22,178 nt of DNA from an uncultured bacterium (GTDB lineage Bacteria; Verrucomicrobiota; Kiritimatiellia; CAIKKV01; CAITUY01). The notes under the pieces are model-generated. The model saw nothing but the letters and a program-made list of their open reading frames with translations. It was not told the origin of the DNA and did not search any database. The DNA lies in contig CAIZMS010000143.1 in NCBI GenBank assembly GCA_903934155.1, positions 1-22,178 on the forward strand, read 5' to 3'. Shown one piece after another: positions 12,839 to 19,710 of this stretch. The translations under genes were made by a program, and so were the position numbers. The number at the start of each line of letters is the position of its first letter. The first letter of the stretch is position 1.

Positions 12839-15115
12839 ATGCTTATTCGATTGGAACACAACGGCAGGATCGTTCAGGAAATCAAGTCCGAGGAGATCTC
12901 CGGTGAACTCACCATCGGGCGTAGTCACACCTGCACCTGGCCGGTTCCCAAGGAGGATACCGTGGCCAGTTCTCGGCACGCCTGCCTGTTTCTCAAGGGG
13001 CGGGCACTCTGGCTGAAGGATTTGGAAAGCACCAACGGGACCTTTTTCCAGGGTAAAAAAATTGAAAAGAGGAAACTGGGTCTGGGCGACAAGATCGGCA
13101 TCGGAAATTGCACCCTGTGCGTGGAGGCCGACAAGACCGAGGGCGGTAAGGCGGTTTCCGAACTGATGGTGTTGACGGGGAAGACGCGGGGTCAGAAGAA
13201 ACCCCTGAACCCACCTTCTTTTGTTATCGGATCCGATCCCTCCTCCTCCCTGGTGTTTCTCGATATGCTGGTCTCCCGCAAACATGCCGAGATCACCATC
13301 AAGGAAGACAATAGTTGCTGGATCCGTGACCTGGGCAGCAAGAACGGGACCTCTGTGAACGGGTTGGCGCTTCGTGACGACAAGGAGCGCCTGCTCAAGG
13401 ATGGCGATCGGATTGCCATTTCGCATCTGGAGATGGAATTCCATGACGGGGCCGTGAAGCGATCCAACAAGCAGGCGATGCTTCGTATGGGAATTCTGGG
13501 GGCGACCTTCGTGCTGGCGCTGGCGGCGTTTTGGACCTATCAGAGTCTGAGATCACCCGCCGAGGCCTTTGTTCGCAAAGCCCGCCGCCTTGCGGCCGAA
13601 CAAGAGTTTACGACGGCTTCGGCTGAGTTGGAGAAGGCCGTTAATGCCCGGCATTCCGCATCCTGCCAGGTGGCCATCGAGGATTTGCGGCGGCTATTGG
13701 GGATTTGGGAGACAACCGTCGGGCTTTGGACGGGCGCGCAGCGATCCCTGACGCAAGGGAAATGGACGCAGGCCTCGCGCGATTTGGGAATGCTGCAGGC
13801 CGCCCGGAAGGAGGCCTGGGAATGGAACGACAAGGCTCCGCTGGAGAAGGAAAATGCGCTGCGGGCCAAATTGATGCTGGATGCGCTGTTGCATGCGGAA
13901 TCCTCGATTGTCCGCGAGGATGTCGGCTATGACGAGCTTTCGGAGGATAATACCGCCGTGAAAAAGGCGTTGGCGGTTGTGAGTGCCGACACGCCCGCCA
14001 GCCTGGTCCGGTTGAAGTCGGATTTGGATTCGATGCAACGCCGGCAGGAGATTTTGTTGGATGAGGGGAGTGGACTGGAGAAGGCCTTGAACCGCCTGAA
14101 GGAGACCTATCCTCCGTATCACGAGATTGTCAATGCGGTGGGGAAAGCCCGGAAAAGCTCAGAGGGTGCCTTGAAGCGGCGGGCGGAAGTTCTCTTTGAG
14201 CCCATCCAGGCGTTGTGGAAAAGCTTCACCAAGTTGAATGAGGCGGCTCAGTTGGCGCGGGAAATGGAATTTTCAAAGGCCATGGGAATGGAGTTGCTAT
14301 TGCCGCCGGTGGACGCCTGCTCGCTGGATCTGCGTGTGTCGCAGGCCCGGTTGAATCTCGACAGGGTTTTTCTGAACCTGAAAAGCAAGGCCGGGCAGAT
14401 GTCGTTTCTGTTCAGTGAGATTGAGAAACGGGTTGGACGGGAAGGCGACTCCGAGGTGATTCAAGCCTTTCTGGATCCTCTGCTCATGGAGAAGGTGTTG
14501 TCGTGTGATTCGTTGTCGTTGCCGCTGCCCAAGCGAAGTCGCCGGGACGCGGCGGGAGAGTATGACCGGGTGTTGGGAGTGGAGGAGTTTTACACGCACC
14601 TGAGCGCCATGCCGGAGCAGGCCGACCAGTCGATGCTGTCGGATTTACCGTTTGTTTCGCTTCTGACGCAGGCTCGGGAAGCTCTGCAGAAGATTGAGAC
14701 CCTCAAGCGGTTTCTGAATCAGCCCGACAACCAGTGGTTGGCGGGCGGGAAGGTCGGGCAACAAATGAAGCGTCTGGACGCCATTCTGGCCCGGCGCGAT
14801 GCGATTGTGAAGGATATGACGGGGCGGGCTGAATCAGGTTCCGGACGTCAGTCACTGATAGCCGGTGGCATTGTGGCCCGGCTGACGACCGTGCCCGGGA
14901 CCGTGACCTTGAAGGGGCTGAAGCCGGAGGACTGGGTTGCCGCCGAACTGAAACGATTGCGTGCTGACCTGATGCGGCTCAACAGCGAATACACCATGGC
15001 TAATGCCGCGCGCCAGATTGAGATCCGCAGTGAAATCCTCAAGAGTGGTCTCCCGGGCGATCCCATGGTCCGCCGTATGTGGTCCATGAAAGACGCCGCT
15101 TCCCAGGAACGTTAG
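12839..15115 (+). CDS. Double-FHA, single-pass membrane protein with long helical periplasmic domain
   Basis: 758 aa. ATG 12839 lies 5 bp after the previous stop, with GGAG at 12824-12827. FHA-1 (~20-95) has 'TIGR' (Arg28), 'ASSRH' (Ser45, His47) and 'ESTNGTFFQG', all phosphothreonine-contact positions retained. FHA-2 (~125-203) has 'VSRKH' and 'GSKNGTSVNG' but 'VIGSD' where Arg is expected (Ser132), so its ligand binding may be altered. One membrane helix spans ~214-235. The remaining ~520 residues are predicted helical and charged, with Leu/Glu/Lys-rich stretches that look like coiled coil or TPR-like repeats, for example 'RKARRLAAEQEFTTASAEL'. The C-terminal half matches no family I recognise. 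It closes the Tad operon: the next gene has its own promoter. Likely a signal-responsive scaffold of the pilus base (inference). Confidence 0.82.
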   Translation: MLIRLEHNGRIVQEIKSEEISGELTIGRSHTCTWPVPKEDTVASSRHACLFLKGRALWLKDLESTNGTFFQGKKIEKRKLGLGDKIGIGNCTLCVEADKTEGGKAVSELMVLTGKTRGQKKPLNPPSFVIGSDPSSSLVFLDMLVSRKHAEITIKEDNSCWIRDLGSKNGTSVNGLALRDDKERLLKDGDRIAISHLEMEFHDGAVKRSNKQAMLRMGILGATFVLALAAFWTYQSLRSPAEAFVRKARRLAAEQEFTTASAELEKAVNARHSASCQVAIEDLRRLLGIWETTVGLWTGAQRSLTQGKWTQASRDLGMLQAARKEAWEWNDKAPLEKENALRAKLMLDALLHAESSIVREDVGYDELSEDNTAVKKALAVVSADTPASLVRLKSDLDSMQRRQEILLDEGSGLEKALNRLKETYPPYHEIVNAVGKARKSSEGALKRRAEVLFEPIQALWKSFTKLNEAAQLAREMEFSKAMGMELLLPPVDACSLDLRVSQARLNLDRVFLNLKSKAGQMSFLFSEIEKRVGREGDSEVIQAFLDPLLMEKVLSCDSLSLPLPKRSRRDAAGEYDRVLGVEEFYTHLSAMPEQADQSMLSDLPFVSLLTQAREALQKIETLKRFLNQPDNQWLAGGKVGQQMKRLDAILARRDAIVKDMTGRAESGSGRQSLIAGGIVARLTTVPGTVTLKGLKPEDWVAAELKRLRADLMRLNSEYTMANAARQIEIRSEILKSGLPGDPMVRRMWSMKDAASQER

Positions 15116-15143
15116 GCGCGAAGCAGTTGGGTTTCAGCAGTAA

Positions 15144-15170
15144 TTGACATTCGTTCCAGCATAGTATACT
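15144..15170 (+). promoter_or_regulatory. Sigma70-like promoter for typA
   Basis: TTGACA (15144-15149, perfect -35), a 15-bp spacer, then TATACT (15165-15170, five of six). The spacer is short; TACTGT at 15167-15172 gives 17 bp with a poorer -10. It lies in the only gap between the Tad operon and typA and implies that typA is transcribed independently. Confidence 0.65.
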
Positions 15171-15229
15171 GTACTTTCCTGCCGGTGAGTCCCCGTAAGT
15201 CTCCGCTGGAAGCCCCCCTGAAAGTAGTT

Positions 15230-17026
15230 ATGCATCGTACCGACCTGATTCGAAATGTTGCCATTGTGGCCCATGTTGACCACGGCAAGACCACCCTCGT
15301 GGATAAACTCTTCAAGCAGAGCGGCATGTTCCGCGATAACCAGGCGGTTGCCGAGCGATTGATGGACTCCATGGATCTCGAGCGCGAGCGGGGGATTACC
15401 ATTGCCTCCAAAAACGGATCCTTCCTGTACGGTGACCATACCATCAATATCATTGATACGCCCGGGCATGCCGATTTTGGCGGACAAGTTGAGCGGGTGC
15501 TACATATGGCGGACGGGGCCTTGCTGTTGGTGGATGCGCAAGAGGGCCCCATGCCCCAGACGTTTTTCGTGTTGAAGAAGGTATTGGCTCGCAACATTCC
15601 CGTGATTGTGGTGGTGAACAAGATCGACAAGCCTGCGGCGCGGATCGACTGGGTGGTCAATCAGGTGTTCGACCTGTTCGTGAAGTTGAATGCCCACGAT
15701 GCGGCCCTCGATTTCCACACGATCTATGCGTCGGCAATCGGCGGGTTTGCTTCCGCGGATGCCCATAAGCCGGGAACCGATATGCGTCCCATTCTGGATG
15801 CGATCATCAAGTATATTCCCATGCCGGGCGGTGATTCCAACGCGCCTCTCCAGTTGCAGGTCAGTTCCATTGACCATTCGCCGTTCATGGGGCGGCTCGG
15901 CATCGGCAAGATCACATCCGGATCGATCAAGGTCGGTATGCCCGTGGTGGTGGCTAATATGGGCGGAAAATTGGTTCCGACGCGCATTACCAAACTGTAT
16001 CGCTTCAACTGCAATCAGAAGGTGGAGACTGAAGAGGCGGGATTGGGCGAGGTTGTTGCCGTGGCAGGGCTGGATTCGGTGGCCATTGGCGATACCTATA
16101 CTGACCCCGAGGTTCCCCGTCCGGTCGCCTCGATTCCGGTCGATCCGCCCACACTCTCCATGAATTTCATTCCCAACAATTCCCCGTTTGCCGGGACCGA
16201 GGGGACGTTTGTGACCTCGATCCATGTGGCCGACCGGCTGAAGCGGGAAGCCTTGTATGATGTGGCGCTTGAAATCGAAACACTGGCGGATGGATCCGGG
16301 CACAAGGTGTCGGGCCGTGGCGAACTGCACCTGTCGATCCTGATCGAGAAGATGCGCCGTGAAGGATATGAATTTCAAGTCAGCTGTCCCCAGGTCATTT
16401 ACCGGAATGAGGACGGCAAGACGCTGGAGCCCTATGAGGAGCTGACCATCGATGTGGCCGAGCAATATATGGGCACGGTGATTGAGAAGCTTGGGGCGCG
16501 AAAAGGAATCATGCAGGAGATGGAGAAGGGAACCGGGATGTCCCGGCTCAAGTACCGGATTCCTACGAGGGGGCTGCTCGGATTCAAATCCGAGTTCATG
16601 TCGGATACCAAGGGGATGGGGGTGTTGACCTACATTTTCCTGGAATACGGGCCTTTTGCCGGGGAAATGCGGAAACGGAGAAACGGGGTGTTGGTCTCCA
16701 TGGATACCTGCTCCACCGTTTCCTTTGCACTCTTCAATCTGCAGAAGCGCGGCAAGATGTTCATGGGGCCGGGGATCCGGGTTCAAAAGGGACAGATTGT
16801 CGGGGAACATTGTCGCGACAACGATTTGGTTGTCAATCCAGCCAAGGGGAAACAGCTTACCAACATGCGTGCGGCCGGTTCGGATGAGAATATCATTTTG
16901 ACGCCGCCGACCCTGATGAGCCTTGAAGATTGCATTGCCTACATCAACGAGGATGAACTCGTTGAGGTAACGCCCAAGACGGTGCGGTTGCGGAAAGATC
17001 CCCGGGTTCGTAGCAAGGCGGCCTAG
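15230..17026 (+). CDS. typA: Translational GTPase TypA/BipA
   Basis: 598 aa, the family norm. ATG 15230 is chosen because TypA proteins begin just before 'IRNVAIVAHVDHGKTTLVD'; an in-frame GTG at 15185 would add 15 atypical residues. GTPase motifs: G1 'AHVDHGKTT' (14-22), G2 'RGIT' (54-57), G3 'DTPGH' (76-80), G4 'NKID' (130-133), G5 'SAIGG' (168-172). EF-G-like domains II, III and V follow, then the TypA-specific C-terminal domain with 'RIPTRGLLGFKSEFMSDTKG' and 'AAGSDENIILTPP'. TypA binds the 70S ribosome and supports growth and ribosome assembly under stress or cold. It has its own promoter and shows no link to the pilus genes. Confidence 0.97.
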   Translation: MHRTDLIRNVAIVAHVDHGKTTLVDKLFKQSGMFRDNQAVAERLMDSMDLERERGITIASKNGSFLYGDHTINIIDTPGHADFGGQVERVLHMADGALLLVDAQEGPMPQTFFVLKKVLARNIPVIVVVNKIDKPAARIDWVVNQVFDLFVKLNAHDAALDFHTIYASAIGGFASADAHKPGTDMRPILDAIIKYIPMPGGDSNAPLQLQVSSIDHSPFMGRLGIGKITSGSIKVGMPVVVANMGGKLVPTRITKLYRFNCNQKVETEEAGLGEVVAVAGLDSVAIGDTYTDPEVPRPVASIPVDPPTLSMNFIPNNSPFAGTEGTFVTSIHVADRLKREALYDVALEIETLADGSGHKVSGRGELHLSILIEKMRREGYEFQVSCPQVIYRNEDGKTLEPYEELTIDVAEQYMGTVIEKLGARKGIMQEMEKGTGMSRLKYRIPTRGLLGFKSEFMSDTKGMGVLTYIFLEYGPFAGEMRKRRNGVLVSMDTCSTVSFALFNLQKRGKMFMGPGIRVQKGQIVGEHCRDNDLVVNPAKGKQLTNMRAAGSDENIILTPPTLMSLEDCIAYINEDELVEVTPKTVRLRKDPRVRSKAA

Positions 17027-17038
17027 CGGGATGAGACG

Positions 17039-17055
17039 AGCGTCCTGACGCTTTG
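17039..17055 (+). terminator. Weak hairpin after typA
   Basis: AGCGT-CCTG-ACGCT can pair into a 5-bp stem with a 4-nt loop, followed by only TTT then GAATT. Short stem and short U-run make it a marginal terminator, but it sits 13 bp after the typA stop. Confidence 0.3.
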
Positions 17056-17066
17056 AATTGAGGCGA

Positions 17067-17094
17067 TTGCCAGCCTGACGGGTTCTGGTAGGAT
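17067..17094 (+). promoter_or_regulatory. Possible promoter for the lipoprotein gene
   Basis: TTGCCA (17067-17072), 16-bp spacer, TAGGAT (17089-17094). Both hexamers match the consensus at four positions. It is followed 11 bp later by the AAAGGAG binding site of the next gene, so the leader would be short. Confidence 0.35.
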
Positions 17095-17119
17095 GGGATC
17101 AACCTAAAAGGAGTATCGC

Positions 17120-17443
17120 ATGAAACTGGGACAATGGGTTGGTGGAGTGGTGTCTGTTCTGGCGGGAATCGGCATGATGGCCGCAGCGGTCGGGTGTGCG
17201 GGGATTCCCAAGGGGACAAAAGAGGATGTCAGCCTCGGGGCGACGGTCACCGTTCACGCCACCGGCGCCGGGATCATCAAGGCGGATACGGAGAAAACCA
17301 CATTCAAAATCAAGTGTTCCTTGTGCGGATACGAGTCGGAGGCCATCACCATCGACACGCCCGCTATGGGGAAGCCGCATGTGTTGAAGTGGGTCTGCCC
17401 GAAATGCGGGCACAAGCAGACGATTACCGTTCAAGTGAATTGA
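17120..17443 (+). CDS. Small zinc-ribbon lipoprotein
   Basis: 107 aa. ATG 17120 follows AAAGGAG (17106-17112) at a good distance. A lipoprotein signal peptide covers residues 1-25 with lipobox-like 'AVGC' and Cys26 as the lipidated residue. The mature part is a beta-rich domain carrying two CxxC knuckles, Cys66/Cys69 ('CSLCGYES') and Cys93/Cys96 ('CPKCGHKQ'), the pattern of a zinc ribbon. Zinc ribbons are normally cytoplasmic, so one on a secreted lipoprotein is unusual; the cysteines might instead form disulphides. I do not recognise a named family. It is followed 24 bp later by the dus gene and may share its transcript. Confidence 0.75.
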   Translation: MKLGQWVGGVVSVLAGIGMMAAAVGCAGIPKGTKEDVSLGATVTVHATGAGIIKADTEKTTFKIKCSLCGYESEAITIDTPAMGKPHVLKWVCPKCGHKQTITVQVN

Positions 17444-17467
17444 GCGGGGAGCAACGGGAATCCCTAT

Positions 17468-18424
17468 TTGATAAACAACGCTTCACTATTGATTCTGGCT
17501 CCGATTCGCGGCGTGACAGACGTTGTTTACCGGGAGGCGCAGGCTTGCTGCTTTGGCGGATTTGATTACGCGGTGGCTCCGTTTTTTCAGCTCCGGCAGG
17601 GGCACCCGTTGCGGGTGGGTGAACTGGGGCAGGTGGCTCTTGAAAACAATCGAGCCTTGCGCACGATTCCTCAGGTGCTGACCCATCATCCGGCAACCTT
17701 TTCAGCCGCCTTGCAGGAATTGAGCGCGGCAGGTCACGCGGAGGTGAATTGGAACCTCGGATGTCCTTATCCGACGACGGCGGGGCGGGGGCGGGGCGCC
17801 GGGTTACTTCCGCATGCGGATCGTATCGACGCGATTCTTGCTGAAGTCATGAACGGGGCGCCTGTCCGGCTTTCTGTTAAAATGAGGCTGGGTTACCACG
17901 ACCCCGATGAATTCCGGGCGGTAATGGATGTGCTGAACCGGTATCCCCTGTCGGAGGTGATCCTGCATGCTCGTACGGCTGACCAGATGGTTGACGGCGT
18001 GGTGGATATTGCCCGGGCGGCCCAGGCTCTTGCCTTGTGTCGGCATCCGTTTGTTTTCAACGGGGACATCGCCGGGATGGATTGTTTTTTAGATCTGTGC
18101 CGGCAACTTCCCCAAACCGCTGGGTGGATGATCGGGCGGGCTGCTTTGCGAAACCCTTTTCTTCCCGCCCTGATCAAGGGAATGCCTTTTCCGGAACCTG
18201 AGGCTCGCCGTGAGAAGCTCCTCAAGTTTCATGGCATGTTGTTTGAAGGCTATGGACAGTGGTTGAGTGGGGACCGGCACCGAATGGACAAGATGGGGGA
18301 ACAGTGGGATTACCTGGCGCAGGCGTTTTTGGATTCACAGGCCATTATTTCCCGCATTCGTCGCAGTCATTCCGGTAATTATGAGGTGGCGGTGAGATGG
18401 GCGTTCGACCAGCCTCTGGTGTAG
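17468..18424 (+). CDS. tRNA-dihydrouridine synthase (Dus family)
   Basis: 318 aa. The only start after the upstream stop that preserves the conserved N-terminus is TTG 17468, preceded by GGGGAG/CGGGAA sequences. It is an FMN-dependent TIM-barrel enzyme that reduces uridines in tRNA D-loops with NADPH. Visible motifs: 'LLILAPIRGVTD' (7-18), 'NWNLGCPYP' with catalytic Cys99, 'GAGLL' (110-114), the FMN-contacting Lys138 in 'SVKMRLG', 'LHARTADQMVDG' (His168, Arg169 region), 'FNGDI' (197-201) and 'GWMIGRAALRNPF' (219-231). The C-terminal helical domain (~245-318) binds tRNA in this family. The 'GRGRGAG' spacing and the shape of the C-terminus resemble DusC-like proteins, but the subfamily is uncertain. 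Confidence 0.92.
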   Translation: MINNASLLILAPIRGVTDVVYREAQACCFGGFDYAVAPFFQLRQGHPLRVGELGQVALENNRALRTIPQVLTHHPATFSAALQELSAAGHAEVNWNLGCPYPTTAGRGRGAGLLPHADRIDAILAEVMNGAPVRLSVKMRLGYHDPDEFRAVMDVLNRYPLSEVILHARTADQMVDGVVDIARAAQALALCRHPFVFNGDIAGMDCFLDLCRQLPQTAGWMIGRAALRNPFLPALIKGMPFPEPEARREKLLKFHGMLFEGYGQWLSGDRHRMDKMGEQWDYLAQAFLDSQAIISRIRRSHSGNYEVAVRWAFDQPLV

Positions 18425-18465
18425 CGGGTGCATCGGGATACATCGGGAGACAATGACGAATCCGC

Positions 18466-18493
18466 TTTACAGGCATCGGCTCCGCGTTACACT
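18466..18493 (+). promoter_or_regulatory. Possible promoter for the lone pseudopilin
   Basis: TTTACA (18466-18471, five of six), 16-bp spacer, TACACT (18488-18493, four of six). It would start transcription about 25 bp before the ATG at 18526. The rest of the 101-bp gap after dus holds only a short direct repeat, CATCGGGA twice (18431-18449). Confidence 0.4.
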
Positions 18494-18525
18494 TACCGCA
18501 TTTACTACGGAAGGGGCGGAAGAAG

Positions 18526-18966
18526 ATGGAAAAGCCTCATTTGATTTCCTGTCGGCATTCGCCGGGCTTTACGCTCGTGGAGATTATGATCGTTGCCGCC
18601 ATCATCGGTATTCTTGCCGCCCTTGCGCTCCCCAGTTTTCAAAAAGCCAGGATTAACTCCCAGAACAGCGCCTTCAAGAATGATTTGAGGATTATTGAGG
18701 GCGCTATAAATGCGTATATCCTGGATAAGAAGGGCTATCCTGCCGATGTGAATGAAAAGATCATTCCTCCGGAACTGGCCCCGTACCTCAAGAACATGGA
18801 CTGGTCGAAGCCCACGCCTATTGGAGGCTACTGGGATTACGACTACAACTGGGGCATGACCTGCGGCATCGGGGTGCTGGGGGCATCCAGAACGGCGGCC
18901 GAGATGGCCGAGCTCGGGAACTTCGTTCAGTTCGGGGGGCAATACATCCTGGTCATTGTCCCGTAG
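18526..18966 (+). CDS. Lone type II secretion/type IV pilus-like pseudopilin
   Basis: 146 aa. ATG 18526 follows AAGGGG/GGAAG sites (18511-18522). The N-terminus has a 14-residue basic leader ending Pro-Gly, then Phe-Thr-Leu-Val-Glu: the classic prepilin site (cleavage after Gly14, Glu at +5). A hydrophobic helix to about residue 38 follows ('IMIVAAIIGILAALALPSF'). After the helix comes a short pseudopilin domain with 'NDLRIIEGAINAYILDKKGYP', typical of GspG-type and PVC pseudopilins, and a Gly/Tyr/Trp-rich end. It is isolated from other secretion genes, a common state in PVC genomes (recalled, not tested). Its prepilin class (FTLVE) differs from the Flp-type genes at 3921 and 4221, so it would need a GspO/PilD-type peptidase. 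Confidence 0.88.
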   Translation: MEKPHLISCRHSPGFTLVEIMIVAAIIGILAALALPSFQKARINSQNSAFKNDLRIIEGAINAYILDKKGYPADVNEKIIPPELAPYLKNMDWSKPTPIGGYWDYDYNWGMTCGIGVLGASRTAAEMAELGNFVQFGGQYILVIVP

Positions 18967-18985
18967 TCCGGCGCGGGGTTTTATC

Positions 18986-19015
18986 TTGCCCCCCATCGTG
19001 CTCGTGCCCTATCAT
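18986..19015 (+). promoter_or_regulatory. Possible tRNA promoter
   Basis: TTGCCC (18986-18991), 18-bp spacer, TATCAT (19010-19015, five of six). It lies 19 bp before the tRNA 5' end, a suitable distance for a short 5' leader. Confidence 0.45.
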
Positions 19016-19034
19016 CTGGACTCATTTCCAGCTT

Positions 19035-19111
19035 GCCCCGGTAGCTCAGTTGGACAGAGCAACGGTTTCCTAAACCGTAGGTCGCGCGTTCGAGCCGCGC
19101 CCGGGGTGCCA
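19035..19111 (+). tRNA. tRNA-Arg (anticodon CCT)
   Basis: 77 nt with a full cloverleaf: acceptor GCCCCGG (19035-19041) against CCGGGGT (19101-19107, one G-T pair); D stem GCTC/GAGC (19044-19047, 19057-19060); anticodon stem ACGGT/ACCGT with loop TTCCTAA and anticodon CCT (19069-19071); T stem GCGCG/CGCGC with loop TTCGAGC. Discriminator G at 19108 and an encoded CCA end at 19109-19111. It decodes the AGG arginine codon. Confidence 0.97.
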
Positions 19112-19121
19112 TTCAACAATA

Positions 19122-19379
19122 TCAGCGATACACTTCCCGGCGGTGACCGATGCGGATCACGATAACCAGAAGCTCGTTGTTTCTGATTGTGTACACAATG
19201 CGCCAGTCACCTACGCGGACACGGAAGAGGTCATCCTCGCCACTCATCTTTACTACGCCGGAGTGCCTTGGATCGTTTTCAAGAAGGCGCATGGCGCGGA
19301 TCATCCGGCCGCGTTGCCCCTCGTCCATTTTGTCCAAGGTCTTTTGCGCGTCACGTAGGAGCGTAACCGCGTAACTCAT
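19122..19379 (-). CDS. RelE/ParE-family toxin
   Basis: 85 aa. The start overlaps the antitoxin stop by 4 bp (ATGA), the usual antitoxin-first order. The fold pattern is RelE-like: an N-terminal strand and two helices ('AQKTLDKMDEGQRGRMIRAM'), then three strands, with 'FRVRVGDWRIVYTI' (52-65) and the terminal 'GHRREVYR' (78-85), a signature of RelE mRNA interferases. The basic residues Arg53, Arg60, Arg80, Arg81 and Tyr84 are where catalytic residues sit in the family. It would cleave mRNA on the ribosome when freed from its antitoxin. The gene ends 10 bp from the 3' end of the convergent tRNA-Arg, with no room for a terminator. Confidence 0.9.
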   Translation of the reverse strand: MSYAVTLLRDAQKTLDKMDEGQRGRMIRAMRLLENDPRHSGVVKMSGEDDLFRVRVGDWRIVYTIRNNELLVIVIRIGHRREVYR

Positions 19380-19642
19380 TTGCGCGTGCTCCGCGTGCGG
19401 ACATATTCGTTAAGAGTGATTGCCCCGGATTGATCATGTTCATAGTCCCGTAATGCTTTACGGGCTGTCCGGACATCCTCCGTATCCTCCATTTTCTGCA
19501 ACCACTCCAGGTCTTCAAACGACACCAGAGCCGCTACAGATTTGCCCCGCCTTGAAAAGATTACGCGCTCACCCCCATACGATACCCGGTTAATGGCATC
19601 CGCCAGATTGTTGCGCGCCTCTGCGATGGTTAAGGTTGTCAT
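19376..19642 (-). CDS. Phd/YefM-family antitoxin
   Basis: 88 aa. The binding site GAGGAAG lies 7-13 nt upstream of the ATG (complement of 19650-19656). The N-terminal DNA-binding domain reads 'LTIAEARNNLADAINRV' then 'GERVIFSRRGKSVAALVSFEDLEWL', the standard Phd/YefM pattern. The C-terminal ~35 residues are charged and form the toxin-wrapping tail. It represses its own operon and neutralises the RelE-type toxin encoded next. The pairing of a Phd/YefM antitoxin with a RelE toxin is common. Confidence 0.92.
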   Translation of the reverse strand: MTTLTIAEARNNLADAINRVSYGGERVIFSRRGKSVAALVSFEDLEWLQKMEDTEDVRTARKALRDYEHDQSGAITLNEYVRTRSTRK

Positions 19643-19660
19643 GGCATTGCTTCCTCTTTA

Positions 19661-19697
19661 TTGTCCATAATGTACAAAACGGCGCTTTTCGAGTCAA
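19661..19697 (-). promoter_or_regulatory. Toxin-antitoxin promoter with YefM-type operator
   Basis: On the - strand: TTGACT (19697-19692), an exact 17-bp spacer, then TACATT (19674-19669). The palindrome TGTACA (19671-19676) overlaps this -10, and a 5/6 match, TGGACA on the - strand (19667-19662), lies 9 bp centre to centre downstream. TGTACA is the core recognised by YefM-YoeB in E. coli, so this is a credible autorepression site. Confidence 0.65.
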
Positions 19698-19710
19698 GTC
19701 TGGCTTTGGC

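Noticed and set aside
15500..16810. Long - strand open frame (436 codons) opposite typA
   Set aside because: Shadow of the typA coding sequence, with no start signal or domain.
18453..18656. Small + strand frame overlapping the start of the pseudopilin
   Set aside because: Out of frame with a textbook prepilin and lacking a binding site or signal.
19143..19374. Two small + strand frames opposite the toxin gene
   Set aside because: They are antisense to the RelE-type toxin, whose motifs and overlap with the antitoxin are clear.
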